Assembly (NCBI GenBank): GCA_037178975.1
Contig: JASJZH010000006.1
Span: forward strand, 2,790,001-2,854,000
DNA: 64,000 nucleotides
Direction: 5' to 3'
From: Oscheius tipulae
Lineage: Eukaryota > Nematoda > Chromadorea > Rhabditida > Rhabditidae
Part shown: positions 48,871 to 62,517 of the stretch, in pieces
Layout: each line of letters opens with the position of its first letter
How positions within the stretch are numbered: position 1 is the first letter of the stretch
The notes under the pieces: model-generated
Databases searched by the model: none
What the model saw: the letters and a program-made list of their open reading frames with translations, nothing else
Told to the model about the DNA's origin: nothing
Made by a program: the position numbers and the translations under genes

Positions 48871-50229
48871 TAGTAGTATCCAAAATATCTAGAGCAATAT
48901 CGGGTTTACCCGTATCTCAATAAGCTTTCCTCCTCTTTCTGTTTGAATTGTCACATATCCCCGTGTACGATAGTTTCAGTTGTGTGATATTTTGTATGAT
49001 AATTAAGCAGTTACTTATCCCAAAGGTTTCAATTCCAAGCTCGGCATTCAACTACGTAATTCCAATTTATGCAGGTATTGTAAGCTTAACGTGTCTCGAT
49101 AAAGTGTTTCTGGTTGAATGTATTTCTTTTTTATGTCTCTTAGACAAAGCTGGGGTATGCTGAAAAATGGGAAAATTGAAGCCATGAAGTCTTTTCTAGA
49201 ATTCTGTGGATGGCAGAGGCCTTGTTTGACACTCAATCTTAAACATTCGTTTTCCAATAAAGTTCGCAGACCAAATGGTTTCATTTTTGAAATGTTGTCA
49301 GGTATAATACTCCAACTTCCACTGCTCCTGAACTACCCACAGTATACGCTGTCTGCGATGCCTTGTTGTGTAATTATTTCACACTCTTTTACGTACGTGA
49401 CAAAGACCAAGTTTCGTTGTCGGAGAAGAAGAAGAAGAAGTGTTATCATTCTACTGACGGTTTCTGTCAAATCTGAAAAATAAAAATAAGGATGGAATCT
49501 GCGGAGCTGTTAGCTTAGAGTGGGGTAGGTTTATAGGCGTCAAAGCGCTGCAAATTATGAACCACAGTAACAGAAAAATGTAGCGTGCGTTCTTAGATTT
49601 CATAGGCGGTATGTAATCTATGAAGCAAGGACATGCTTCTCAGGTCTGGTATTTCCGCCCCATGTTCGCCAACCGCGATGATGTGTAGGCGAAGTGGCTC
49701 TACAGGCTGACAGAAGTCCCAAGGAACGTCAGCGCCGACAGTCCCACGTGGCCGTTTCAACGAAAGACCCGACCGGTTTCTTCTCTCTTGGACTGTCTTC
49801 CCAAGCCCTTCGTTAAATCTACGGCCTCTTTGCTATCACCGTCCGACCCCTTCTATACTTTACAGCTACAGTAAATCGATCTCTGTGTGGGCGGGTAAAG
49901 TCCCGCGCAACGTCTCGCAATCATCTCATGTTGTGTTTCCTAGATGTCAACCATTTAAACTTATCATTCGTTTTTGTCACACCTCTACAATTGCATTTTA
50001 TAGAGACAAGGCGACGGTTTCATCTTCATCCTTCTTCATCTTTTTACCTCCATCCATTTCTACGGTTCCGTGTGGTTTTTTCGTCCCACTTTCGACGGAA
50101 ACGCCTTGAAGTCGTATCAGGAGCGACGCGCCAAGTGCCTTCGGAAGGCAGACCGCGGTTCGCTACCCGCGGATTTCTTCTTCTACCACTACAGTATTCC
50201 CTAACAACGACTGTTGACAGTTCTCAGTA
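48871..50229. other. Intergenic region before the mitochondrial carrier
   Basis: No gene was recognised in this 1.36-kb stretch. A GAAGAAGAAGAAG microsatellite lies at 49425-49438, and 49640-49860 is more GC-rich than its surroundings, without tRNA-like or snRNA-like structure that I can see. TGACAGTTCTCAG before the next ATG is the likely trans-splice acceptor. Confidence 0.4.
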
Positions 50230-51854
50230 ATGTCCGCTTTTTTCGACTTCTTTGCTGGATGTATGGGAGGTTTGGAGTTATTGAATTCATGTTTTTATGT
50301 CAACTTTACAGGAGTCGCCGGTGTGGTTGCTGGTCACCCGCTGGACACCGTCAAGGTTCGACTCCAGACTCAACCCCAGGTTTCGAAGTGGCTTTGAGTA
50401 AAATACCACTTACCTAGGGAGGAGCTGGACAGTACAAAGGGACTATCCACTGCACAACTCAAATTATTAGGAAAGAAGGTTTCGGAGGATTGTACAAAGG
50501 TGAGTCATACAATCGTGAAAAAGCGTTTTATTTGGCGATTTCGTCGAAACCGTTAGATTTGTGCTGATCTTTGTAAACATACGGCCATTCTCTCGCGTGA
50601 CCATAGTCCTGTGACTCGAAGCTGGACAGTGAGAAAGTTGTGAAGAAAATTGACCACGTGATGTTAAAGTTCAGCCTCGAAAAAAGTCAATTGGTGTGGT
50701 AAATATTTGGCAGGTTAGAATGATTTATGAGATGGTTTACGACCAGACCAAGGCCCATTTATTGACGATTTTCTTGGAAAAAGGCACCCGCGCAGATAGA
50801 GATTTGGTGACAAGCAGCGAAATGGACCGTTTTGTCCACGCCAAATTCTGGATAACGGAGTTGGATGGTCAGGATGTATAAATGGTACAAAAATTGCAGG
50901 AATGTCCTCTCCTCTGGCGTCTCTCAGTGTCATCAACGCCATCGTGTTTGGTGTACATGGATCGCTTCGAAGAAGACTTTTCGAAGATTCCGAAAGTCTC
51001 AAGGCACACTTTTTTGCTGGATGTGCCGCCGGTTTTGCTCAATCTATCATTGGTGAGCGGTCATAAAACCGTCATTAACAATCTGATTACAGCCGCTCCA
51101 TCAGAACGTCTGAAGTTGCTGATCCAAATTCAACAAGATTCGGCCCATCAGAAATTTTCTTCCCCTCTCCAAGCCCTGAAGCAAACTGTTTCTGAGAATG
51201 GAGTCCGAGCACTTTTCCGCGGCTCGTGGGCTACAATCGTCCGCGATTGTCCAGCCTTCGGAATTTATTTTGCCTCCTACGAATACATGGTCAGAAACAT
51301 GAGCAAGGACGGGAAGTCTGGTGGGCTCAATACTGGTCAGCTTTTGCTTGCTGGAGGTATTTTGAGATCTTTAATATTTTTGAAACAAAACTATCAGGTT
51401 CCGCCGGAATGGTATCTTGGCTCTTCAACTATCCTACCGATGTCGTGAAAACGAGGTTCCAAGCTGATGCCAGTTACAAAGGATACGTTGATTGTATCTC
51501 CAAAACCTACTCTGCTGGAGGAGTCAGAGCTTTCTTTATAGGAATGGGCCCAACCTTATTGCGGTAACCAGTCTTTTTTAAACTCTTTTCAATACGTATT
51601 CAGTGCTTTTCCCTCAAATGCAGCCACATTCTTCGCCGTCGAATGGACCTACCGACTTTGCCTTGGCAACAACTTTGTGGAGCTAACTGATCGTAAGGTA
51701 CTAACTTCAAATAATACTTACTAAACGACACTTGTAGGGTCAACATTCAACAATCAGCCTGGCTGAAATGTTCCAATCCAACTGGCACTTCATCCTTCCT
51801 GAAGCCGGCTCAACATCCCTGGACCCACTGCTTCACGGTTGTCGGCTGCTCTAA
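50230..51854 (+). CDS. Mitochondrial solute carrier, SLC25A29-like
   Basis: Inner-membrane carrier of the carnitine/acylcarnitine-basic amino acid branch (SLC25A20/29/45/48). Exons: 50230-50269, 50312-50379, 50418-50499, 50900-51051, 51093-51356, 51398-51563, 51604-51697, 51738-51854. The three carrier repeats each carry the PxD/ExxK/R signature: HPLDTVKVRLQTQP, APSERLKLLIQIQ and YPTDVVKTRFQ, followed by the GLYKG, ALFRGS and AFFIGMGPTLLRAFPSNA blocks. The start MSAFFDFFAGCMGGVAGVVA and INAIVFGVHG match SLC25A29, a basic amino acid carrier, more closely than the carnitine carrier. In repeat 2 Ser-Glu replaces the usual x-Asp/Glu context but the charge is kept. The C-terminal tail after LTDRK (about 40 residues) is longer than usual. 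Intron 3 (400 nt) is unusually long here. TTCTCAG precedes the ATG by two bases. Confidence 0.92.
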
Positions 51855-54718
51855 TGGACATTTTAACCACATTTTCTGTGTCACTGTTAGTCCCGCAACG
51901 GGTATTTACTTCTAGTTCCTCTACGACGAGAGTCCATATCAGACTGTGATTTTGGGTACACATTGTCTTTTCCATCATCAGTGCCACAAGAATTGTTTTG
52001 TGATCCGAACAGGTTTTTCCCTATAGCGTGTCATGTAGAGCTATAATAAACGAACTTAAACTTATGTACTCCCTATCTTTCATTGATTTACGACCAAACC
52101 GAAGCAACTGGCGTCGAATTCTTCGGGAAGGGGAACTGTGACGAGAACAGTGAAAAACTATCAGTGACCTTGTCTGCAGCCGATGTCGATCAATGGACGA
52201 AAACTGCAGATCCGTCTACTTGCTTTCCGATAGAGCAAAAAGCAGTGTTAACAACGGTTTTCAAAAGAAAAAAAATGGCACTATCGTAATCTTCGATTAA
52301 TAATAATAATAACGACCCTGGTTTCAATTTCCAGCGGGCTCAAAAGTTTTTCTTTTTACCTCTTCCGTGAAAAAGCACTTGTATGAGTAATTGTAGGCAT
52401 CAAAACCTTGATCGAATGATTAGAAACATCTGCGTCACGTACGCTAAACTTGCCGCCCACATCATGAAGATCATATGATTGCATTCGTCATCGTCATTTA
52501 TCGGCTCACTCTGAGATATAGATCGATGTTAAAAGCAGTTTTTCCGATTAGACGGTTGACATTGCCGTTTTGTTGTTTTCAACTTTTCAGCACAATCAGA
52601 GTTATAAAGACAGCCAGCGTGAAATGATGCTATAAGCGTGATTTGTGATTGTTTCAAAGTGACAGTTTGTGACATGACGTGGTGAAAGTAGGAAGCATAT
52701 CATATTGCGAGTTTCTTTAATTTGATCGACAACAATTGGAACAAGAACAGCATGTTTTGCCATATCCTTTGAGCTAATCGCATTCAACGATTAAGGCAAT
52801 TTTTGTACATGTTATTTGTGACATTCACAAGATTGCGGTCCTGCTCTACTCTATCGAGCCCTTGGTAACACTTTTTTCCTCAGACTTTAATGAGTACAAA
52901 ACGAGACTGTTTTCCTCCAAAGTGTGTCTGGAACTAGTTTGTTGTGCCAGATTGACGAACGGCTATAGCTCGGCCGACTGATCCGTGATAAATTCACTTG
53001 TTTCGTATGGGAGTGGCGAAACTGATGATCTGAGCCCAAGTGACAGGATCGATGGCGGCAACTGTGCTCTCTCCTCTGGATCCCAAGGCTGACATGGCCC
53101 GACGGGGCTGGGGAGGCTGTAAATCCACCCTGCACATGTTGTATGCACTTTTTCGTGCGCGCGTTCCTCATCCACTTCCCCTTTTCTTTTTGATCCGTCT
53201 GGACAGACATCCTCCATAAATCTTGTTACTGAGCAGAAAATTTGTCAGTCTACCAAGTTACACAGGAAAGAAGGTTGTTTTGTGATTTTCGAGTGATTGT
53301 GTTGAAGAATACCCACACGATATGAGTGAAGGCTCTACCTCCCATGGCGAACACATTAAATCTGGATCTCTTCTAAAAACAGCAGATCCAATCTCTGCAC
53401 ATTCATCTTTTTACGCGCTAACCGCGTGATTGGCGAGCAATTGTCCAGATATTGTAACAAAGATCAAACGGATTGAAAATCACTAATATTTTTTATACAG
53501 TTATTCTCACCTATTTTGGCTCTTACAGTTTCTTATCACCTCCGCTGCATGTTCTAGTTTTGTCTCAAATTTAATTTCAGCATTGGACCTTTATTGTTTT
53601 TGAATCACGCTCACGTTTTTGAATCAAACTATCAGTCTTACACATCATGATCAGCTTTAAGTGGTTGTAAAATTCACGAAAAGTTTTACTGGCTCGCCTA
53701 TACTCTCGTCTAGCACATTCTGAATCAATTGGCTCCTTTGAATGAACGTGAGATCTCTCTGCTCAATCATTTCGGTTTCACACTTCAAAATTAGCAGGTC
53801 AAGTGTCATCCAGTCTAGATATCCCAACACGTGTCGATGATCGTATTTCTGTTGCGATAGGAACACATCCGTTCTGTTTTTGATTCACGTGACTCTGGCC
53901 TCGTTCATCTTCCTCATGTTTTCTCGTTGCACATTGGATCTAATGTCTGCCCAGCGTTGCAATTTGGCTCTTTTTATTCTTTTACACTTCGGAGGATGAG
54001 GCTACCTCGAGACATATTATTGCAACAGTTTAGATTTAAAAAAAAATTACAGGTTAGGAACCACAACGACTCGCCAATCTGTTTGCCGGAGCCACTTCGA
54101 CCCTTCGGAGCCGAGTATGTGTTTTTTTTTCGAAGAGTTTTCGTATTCGTGGGTTTTTAAAATTTTTGTCTAATGGTAAACAGTTTAAAAGCTTCTGCAG
54201 CTTCATATGAACCGTTAGCAACTCTGTTTGCATGATTACCTCGAGCTATGTCCATGAATTTCAAGTTTACAGTTCGCGAAATTCAAATGCCACGCTGCCG
54301 TATACGCGCGCTGCCGATTGATCAGTCCTTTAATTTTATCCAAATACAATAAAGTTAGATAATGGGGGCTATGTTCATTCTGCCCGATAGTCACTTTGAT
54401 TTCTACGCGTTCATAAATTGTTGATTTCACCCTGTAAACACTTGAAACAACGAGAGATAGATAACATTTTCGTATTTGTTTGGTCCTTCTGATAAGAAAG
54501 CAGGAAGCTCTGAGCAGAACAACAGCTGCTGTGCTACACCTTAGTATTGTTTTATCCAGTATCATGACCGGGTTAACCTCCCTTTGCGCCTCCATTCCAT
54601 AAGAAATCCATCTATTGTGTCTTTGATTTATTGACATTTCCCATCGCCTAAAAACCCTGAGGGGGCATTGATTCTGCTTTCTCGAGCATAATTCACAGTC
54701 AGTTTTTTTTCCAATCAG
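51855..54718. other. Upstream region of the B56 gene, with a candidate first exon
   Basis: Mostly non-coding. At 53052-53118 an ATG opens 22 codons (MAATVLSPLDPKADMARRGW) and ends before a GTAAAT donor with one base left over, exactly the phase needed to join the first certain B56 exon at 54719; this could be its 5' exon over a 1.6-kb intron. A 133-codon minus-strand frame at 54236-54637 has no recognisable domain. Confidence 0.35.
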
Positions 54719-57310
54719 CCACTATTCAGACTCCGGTTTCGTGGGTTCTGCCCATTGGGAAGAAAAAAGACGGACCGGAGAAGAAGGACAAGTCCAGTGA
54801 CAAATCAAAAACGATGGACGTGGTGAGACATAATTTATACCATAATAATGCTGATGTCACTGATTCAGAATGATGGTCGAAAAGTCAAAGAGCCGAAAGA
54901 GGATAGACCGATTCCAATCGTAAAAACGGATCCACCGCCAATAGGTAACTGCGGACACCCAAATGTCCAAATTCAAGTAACTTTTCAGAAGATCACCCTT
55001 TACCTATCGATGTACCTCCTCCGACCAACCTGAAACGGCTGAGCTATGGAGGCGGTCCGGTTGTGTCGCCGCGTGAGCGTCGAATGTCCAGCAGTCTTTT
55101 TTCGATCTCACCAAATCGGGAACTCAAAAAACTCCCAAATATGACCGGTAAATATGTGCTAAAGCACTATTATTAGCCTGATTTCCAGAGTTTGACGGCA
55201 AGCCGGAAGAGGAGAGACAAGACTTATTTATTCAAAAGATTCGGCAGTGCCAAGTCATTTTTGATTTTGCTCAGGATCCTAACAGTGACTTCAAATACAA
55301 GGAGGTGAAATTTTCTTGTTTCCATTTTCATTTTGATCCAGATCAAAAAGGGTGCCCTTATGGAGCTGGTCGACTTCTTTGCCACCAATCGGCTTATGTT
55401 CAACACTACTATTTATGAAGAAATGGCCAGATTGGTAGAGAAGAATCTTTTTCGACCTCTACCTCCTCCTTCCAATCCTTCTGGATCTGAGTTTGATCCC
55501 GATGAAGACGAGCCCGTGCTTGAGCCGGCTTGGCCTCATTTGCAGGTAAAGATTTCTATGTTTCTGACACGATTTGTATTTCAGCTTGTTTACGAGCTGT
55601 TCCTTCGTTTCCTTGAAAGCAAAGACTTCCAGTCCTCTAAAATGGATCCTCATGTTAAATATCACTTCACTTATGTAAGTTTTGTTTGGTCTTAGCATTT
55701 ACTCTACTTCTAGTATGCTTACTTGATGGACTCAGAAGACCCGCGTGAACGAGACTACATGAAAACTGTGATTCATCGCATGTACATGAAATTTACGAGT
55801 CATCGTCCAGAGATCAGGTGACCGATAAAATTGACAAATAAAAACGTTGGTTTAGAAAGCGGCTGAACGAAGTTCTTTTCACGTACATGTATGAAACTCA
55901 TCGACACAACGGCGTCTCCGAAATACTCGAAATTTTGGGAAGCATCGTCACCGGTTTTGCATTGCCCATCAAGGAAGAACACAAGACTTTCTTGCTCCGT
56001 GTTCTTATGCCCCTTCACAAGGTTAGCAGCTCTTTATTCTCAAGACATATTGATTGTCGTGTGCATTACCCCCAAACTTAAATGGAGAGCCGAATATGAC
56101 GCGTTACGACTATGGGAATGGGCCAGAAGTGTATTTTTGTTAAAGAGTAGGAAACAACTGTTTCATTCAATATGTCAGTCTCAGATTGTTATTGTCAGTC
56201 GTGTGATCATTCTAGAAGCATATGTAAATTATCTGCTTTCAGATGTCACAATTATCAACGTTTCACCCGCAATTGGCTTATTGTGTGGTGCAATTCATCG
56301 AAAAAGATCCAACATTGACAGAACCTGTCATTCTCGGACTATTGAAATTCTGGCCAATGTGTCACAGCCCGAAGGAGGTATGAAAGCCAGATTGAACTTT
56401 TCAAGTGTTACAGGTCATGTTCCTCAACGAGGTCGAGGAAGTCATTGATGTCATCGAGCCTCTTGTCTTCAAAAAGATAATGGAACCTTTGTTCAGGCGA
56501 CTCTGTAGATGCATAGCCAGTCAACACTTCCAGGTGTGTGGAACCGTCTGATTCAATTTTTTGTTCAAGGTGGCCGAAAGAGCCCTCATGTTCTGGAACA
56601 ATGAATATGCAATGTCCTTGGTAAAAGAGAATCGAGCTGTCCTTCTTCCACTGATCTTCCCAACCATTCATGAATACAGCAAGAAACACTGGAACAAGTA
56701 AATAGCAAATAAGTTCTGGTTTATTTTCTTTTTTTAGAAGTATTCATGGTCTTATGTATAATGCTGTGAAAGTCATGATGGAAATGGATCAGCGACTCTA
56801 CGCTGAATGCAACGAACAGTGGATCAGGAAAGGAGAAAACTACGAGCAACGTCAAACTGATGCCCATCATGCATTCTTTCGAAAAATGAATCGTCATGCA
56901 ATGAAAAACCCTTTGGTGATTTCCTGGCTCTTAGATTATAACCGCTCGTTTTCAGTATTCTGATGTGAGTCAGGTCTTCAACCTTCATGACCAGAATGGA
57001 CATCACAGTGAGAGCTCCGACGACGAGATGGCTGAAAGACTGGTTTGTTTTTTGAGCTTTCTCGGTACTATGATGTTGGAGGGTGATGTCGTATATTAAT
57101 AATACATACCCTAGCAAACGTTATCAGTACCTGGTATATCCAAAAAGTAGTTCTTATGAAAAGTTGTAGTTTCAGGGCTTCTGCAACATTCGAAAAGACT
57201 ATTCTTTCACCGAGAAGACCACAGAGATTGTACCGGATGCTGCTGTTGAACGAGCTCTTCAAGCCCACCATCGTCCGCAACAATACCTTCGTTCCGTGCC
57301 TGACTTGTAA
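54719..57310 (+). CDS. PP2A B56-family regulatory subunit (PPTR type)
   Basis: B56 (B'/PPP2R5) subunits give protein phosphatase 2A its substrate choice; in C. elegans PPTR-1/-2 act in insulin/AKT signalling and P-granule control. The variable N-terminal part ([40 protein letters not shown]) precedes the conserved HEAT-like core: [179 protein letters not shown] and [20 protein letters not shown]. The tail has an acidic [12 protein letters not shown] and ends [18 protein letters not shown], closer to the gamma/delta type than to alpha/epsilon. The first exon is not certain; 53052-53118 is a candidate. One intron near 56020-56240 is about 200 nt. Confidence 0.92.
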
Positions 57311-58181
57311 TATAGCTCATATCCTCTGTGCCTAACACTATCCCCCTCTCCTCCAGAGCCTTCGTCCTATTGCTGAGTTTATAACCGGTAGCTGAGCCCC
57401 TCCTTGTACAGATCTCACTTCACCCTTTGTCCTGTTGCCCCTCTTTGTCCTGCATCTCTGTATCAAGGCTTTACTTCCCTTTTCGATATACCCACTTTAT
57501 GTTGCAGATTTTACACTTCTGACGCGGGTTATCATCTTTCTTCTCGCTTCGAAGACGGTTTCAATGGTTAATGTCGCCAATGAACAGTATCAAGACATCA
57601 GGTTTTGTTTTCTTCAGAGCACGAAGCTTTGATCAAGGTCAAAACTGATACACGATTTGTCTCTTGTAGTTGTTTCATTGAGGCTGTAGTTTTTATCCCA
57701 ATTAGCCGCCCAATTTACCTAGTTATGCATAGGATATTTGAAGAAGCTCATCTGACACCAATGATTAGGCTCGTTTGCGAACGCTCACCCAAAGAAACTA
57801 ATGGGTCATGCCGACACATCTCCAGGGGACTATTATCATCTCCAAGAACAGAACACCAACTTTCGGCTTGAAAATTCATTCATTATAACGATAAATACCC
57901 GACATTTAGGCGAACACCATTGTTGTATTCGCTGAGCTGTGCTATAAAGCTATGAAATTGGAACAAACGGAGTCGAGTTACTTGGACACATTGGCACAGG
58001 AAGTTAGCACCGGATTCAAAAAAATATACATGTACTTGAGTGGGACTGGAAGTATGGCATTCCAAAGTGGAATGCATGGGAAAATACCAGTTATAACATG
58101 ACACCTCCTCCGACAGACTTTGTAGGTCGTAGCTCTGTTCGGATTAGAAGAGGACGTGATGAGGCAGTACAGGGCTCGCTC
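57311..58181. other. Convergent spacer between B56 and GPCR genes
   Basis: The two genes end towards each other here. The B56 3' UTR side is pyrimidine-rich. Minus-strand frame 57883-58104 is an alternative 3' extension of the GPCR region, without recognisable sequence. No other gene is seen. Confidence 0.45.
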
Positions 58182-60440
58182 TCAGTTGTGATAGTCTCTT
58201 TTGGAGTCAGATTTTGATTTCTCCTGAAAATTTTTTATACACATCTTGTCTTAGCAACTGACCTCTCTTTGCTAACACTTTGACGAGTGGAGACTCTTCT
58301 AAAACTACTACCGAGACGACTGGCAAAGGACGTTATGACCTAAAACTACAGTGTCATTTTTGATTTGCATTCTGTTAGCATTCCAGCATCCGTAAAGATA
58401 ACCAAATCGTTCCAGTATTACATGCAAAATCATTCTCTTTAGTCTAACTAAAATGCTCATTCCCAAGCTCCGAAATTGAAACAGATAGGTTTATGTCTGT
58501 CACAGATGCTGGTGACCGAAAAACAGAAACATGCCTGTAGTAATGAGCTGACCTCGCTCGTATTAATAATTTTTGACAGTCCGTTTCGTTTCTGTTTCCG
58601 TGTCAGCCAGAAGAAGAGCAATGGGTTCCATATGACAAGAGACATGGCAATTACATGGGCCATCAAGGGGACTAGAAAAGGCTGAGACTGCAAGATTGGC
58701 AGAATGGACGGTTCAAGCTCTAAATTTTAGTCGATTAGATGCCTCAAACTTCTTACTGTAGTCTTTCACCAGATTCACAGTAGTCAATGGCAGCCAACAG
58801 CCAATGAAGGTAGCTACCATACCGATCAGAATGTAATTCACCTGAAGATGGCTTATAGGTCGACTACAAGAATTTTCGTACCCTCTTCTTTCGGCTAATA
58901 GCGTCAACCCTTTGTTTCTGAGTCAAGGACTGCGAAAACTGAGCATTTTGAATGATCATGTCCTTGGAGACCTTTTTCAGGATGCGGAAGTAGCAGTAGG
59001 TTATGATGCCCATCGGTATGACAAACTGAAAATAGCCAATCAGCTCTCGCTCAGATTTTTGCCTGTGCTCGTTCTTTACATCTCTCTATCACCTGCCACA
59101 TCTTTTGCAGATCCCTACTCTCGACTTTAAGGAATGGGCTATCCCCTTTGGGGAGATCGCATGATGGACAAGTGAGCGAGACATAAAGATAAGTGAACTC
59201 GCTGACCTGAAGAAGCATAACCATTGTTCCATAAAGTCGTCTCTGATTCTCACTCTGCCAGTTGGTCTCATCGCAAAAGTGGCCGCAATAGGGAGGACTG
59301 TCCGGCGCCACGTAGTAGCTAAAAGGACATTCTGTGTTTTTACAAGAAAGATGGTCAGCTGTCAACATGACAGATGACATCGATAGTGATAGATGTCGAG
59401 TGTTATTGTGCCGATGCTCACCTGCCGTCAACAAGCTCGTAACTAAGAAGATACGGCACATTGATCAGGGACGAGACGAGCCAGATTAGCAGTGTTATGA
59501 GCGACGCCTGTTTCTTCTAAATGCCTCCGTTTTAATGGGTTCTGCCGGCTTGATACTCACCGACACCGGAGCTCTTGTCGGGTCCGTAATGTGCATAAAC
59601 TTGTCAACAGAAATGGCTGTCAGACTCCAACTTGTCACAAAAACTGAGCAGGAATTTGACAAAGGCATTAGGTGACACATGGCGCTTCCAAAATGCCAAT
59701 CTTTCGTAAGAGCGTACCTATAGTATCATTATACTTAGTTCCGGACAAATCTCACCATGGTGTGACTGGCACGGCTGTTAACACCAGAAGAAGATCGGAC
59801 AAAATGAGATTCAACAGGAAAATGTTTCTGGCACTTCGTAGCCTTCGATTAGATGCCACGGCCCATAAAACACCTCCATTTCCGACTAAGCCAACACAGA
59901 AGAGCGTACTGTAGACGACAGTGAAAAAAGATTTCACATAGAAGTGTCTGAAAATGTTCGGTTCCCTAGATCTGCGAACCTCTCATCCAAAATTGACACT
60001 CAGTTAGACTCAAGCGTCAACTTTTTGAAAAGTTGTCACTTCATTTCCCATCACTTGGCACTTTCTTGCGTTTAAGTGAGGACTAAAAAGATGCTGAGCA
60101 GTGCCCGTCGGAACATTATGGCTGAGCTTTACTGGGACAGGAAGTCTCGGAACTAAGAGATCAGACACTCAACATCTCGCGAATTTCCCAGGACTCGTTG
60201 TTTTTTGATCACGTAGCCGAATAAATCGCGAGGATAGCACTGCCAAAGTCTTGGCAGTCAGTTGTTCGCTTTGACAAATTGCTAACGATTCGCAAGGCTG
60301 GTTAAACAAGCATCATGAAACATTGGGCGTCATTTTTCCTGCTTTACTACCAGACTTTTCAGAACTCACGCTGTCACGTCATCGATGCCCTGTGCGCGAA
60401 TGGCATCTGCAATGAGGATACAGGAACCGTTGACGCTCAT
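58182..60440 (-). CDS. Neuropeptide Y/F-type GPCR (NPR family)
   Basis: Class A peptide receptor of the NPY/NPF-like NPR group. Exons: 60370-60440, 59756-59947, 59561-59717, 59422-59516, 59207-59318, 58882-59025, 58757-58841, 58553-58719, 58182-58223, all in phase. The N terminus MSVNGSCILIADAIRAQGID has one N-glycosylation site. TM1 is LFCVGLVGNGGVLWAVAS, TM2 NIFLLNLILSDLLLVLTAVP, the ECL1 motif WYALTKDWHFGSAMCH precedes TM3 with the ISVDKFMHI variant of DRY, TM4 ASLITLLIWLVSSLINVP, ECL2 cysteines lie in PPYCGHFCDETNW, TM5 FVIPMGIITYCYFRILKKV, TM6 NYILIGMVATFIGCWLPLTT with CWLP, and TM7 HVIAMSLVIWNPLLFFWL with NPLLF in place of NPxxY. The C-terminal tail is short. Intron 58720-58756 (37 nt) and a 422-nt first intron flank the core. 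The last exon is the least certain. Confidence 0.85.
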
Positions 60441-62517
60441 CCATGCAACTAGTTACACTGACATGGTTCTCTGCAAAATGAATGTAGGATGAATGAAGAG
60501 AGAAAAGAAAGAGAGACGGATGATGGAGGCGAAAAAGTGGAAGAGAGCAGAATGGAAACTTTTGAGCCGATGTAGCAGCTGTCTAGTGACATAAATTTCA
60601 ATGGAATCGCGGGAGGCTTCAGGGAAACTTTTTTGCTCTAGGTTCTCTTAGGTTCGACCATCAAAAAAAATGTTGTGCAAGAATATCCCGAATAGAGTAC
60701 TGATTTCATTGGTTTCGAAGTAGGACATCGTGTATGGTGCACAAAATTTTCTGTGTAGATCCCATTACGCCCCACTCTTTTGTGGCTGAAAACAAAAATT
60801 TCTCATGTAAAATAAGAAACTAAGTAGAAGTGAACCAACTGGAAAATGTACTAAGTGAAAAGATAAAGTACAACCTGGAAGTATATACTGGCGTACTGTT
60901 TTGACACGCCTAATGAACTTGGAAACGATTTGCGCAAATTATAGGCACTTACATCGAAATTACATGTAAGCAAAGCGATTAGTCGCCTTCGACAGCTTAT
61001 TGAAATTCAGTCATTATGGAGTCACGTCTCCTCGCAGCTGACGATGACAGGAGTATATGGGATGGAACACCCATCATGATTCATCTCTAATGAATCTTTG
61101 AAGATGTCTAAGAACGCGGGAGTCCAACTTGCGCAGTTGCACACAATCTCTGCCCATAGGAAAGAGAGGGTAACGTAATTTTTCGAGCGACTAGCCAACA
61201 ACCAAATTGTTTTCGTTTTGGGAAACAAACTCGGTGTTCACCTACTGGTCCTTAATGATAACCTAACTTTTTTTTCGAAAGTTTTTATTGGAAGTGAAGG
61301 TACCTGAATGAATCATAAGATCTATCTAGGGTCTTTTTCGGGGACCCTCTAAGAGGTCTGGGTAAGTGGAACGGGGAAAAAATGAAGGAGATCGAATGTT
61401 CAAGAAACCGATAGAAGCCCTTCTTCAAATTATATATCATTTTATGGCTCAGAGCTTCTTAAACTGGGAAAATAGCCGTGCTATCAGCACTAACAATGGA
61501 TAATAAAGAAAGGTGGAGTGAGGATTTTTCGAAAACATTGTTCGAAGCTAGAGATAATAAGGAAACGGATACTAGTAGAACGCAAGCGGAAACAGGCAAG
61601 ATTCTGTCATATCCTCTAGCAGGCTAATGATTTCCTTATTATGAATCTTGGGGGGTATATAGAATGTGGCAACCATCTTCGAAAATTGCCGCATTTTATT
61701 GCAAACTTACTAGTTTGAAAGTTAACCTAAGGAAAACCCGCTTTGAGTGCTTAAAGATGCCATCCAAAAGGGAACCGGAAACGAGATTAAAACTTTTGAC
61801 AAGAAAGATTAGCAGCCATAGAAATATGAGATTTTGCGGGTCGCCAAGTCTTTCTGTCGGGCTGAAAAGTGGGGATAAACACGACATTTGTCATTTGTAT
61901 TTTGAAAAGCTCAAGAGCTCGTCCAATCTTGTTGTTGCTAAGCGAGAAGAAGAGCGAAGACGTTCGGCAAATTTTCACTTCAGGGTCCCGACCTTTTGAG
62001 CCCATTGCCGCCGAATCTGCATGTGTCGCGTAAAAAGGAAGACATCCTAGCATGGGCTAAAATCTTGAATGAAAAACTGGGCAGCGGCAAAAATGAATAT
62101 TTGACATTTCACAAAGGAAATTTCTCCGCAGAAAGGATATGTTCGTTTCCAATCCAATTGACGACGTAACAACACAAAGTGACCCATATTTGAATTGTCT
62201 CGAATAACTGACTAACTCGCCTTTTCATCCTACTAGTGAGAAAAAGGGCAAAGTCATGAACATGGGATGCATAACTCTGTGATAGATAGACCATGAGCTC
62301 ATTTTTGCACATGAGAAGGTCTCAAAAGACAAATTATAATGCGAAAGGGCAGAAATAAAGTACTGAAGAATATCGAAGGCTGGAAGTATCATTGCAAAAA
62401 AGGGCATGATCATTTTGGGGCAGCTGTTTATCAAAAGACATTTTCCGGACTACCTATAGAGGTGACTAGTCGTGCCTCAAAAGAACTTGAAATAGCGGAA
62501 CCTCCCTCTATAAATGG

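Noticed and set aside
49640-49760. GC-richer segment with GATGATG and CTGA motifs, considered as a C/D snoRNA
   Set aside because: The C box is not RTGATGA, no terminal stem pairs the ends, and no guide complementarity could be judged.
61664-62053. Overlapping open frames on both strands (111 and 88 codons)
   Set aside because: No motif, no splice or start context, and frames on both strands of purine-rich DNA are expected by chance.
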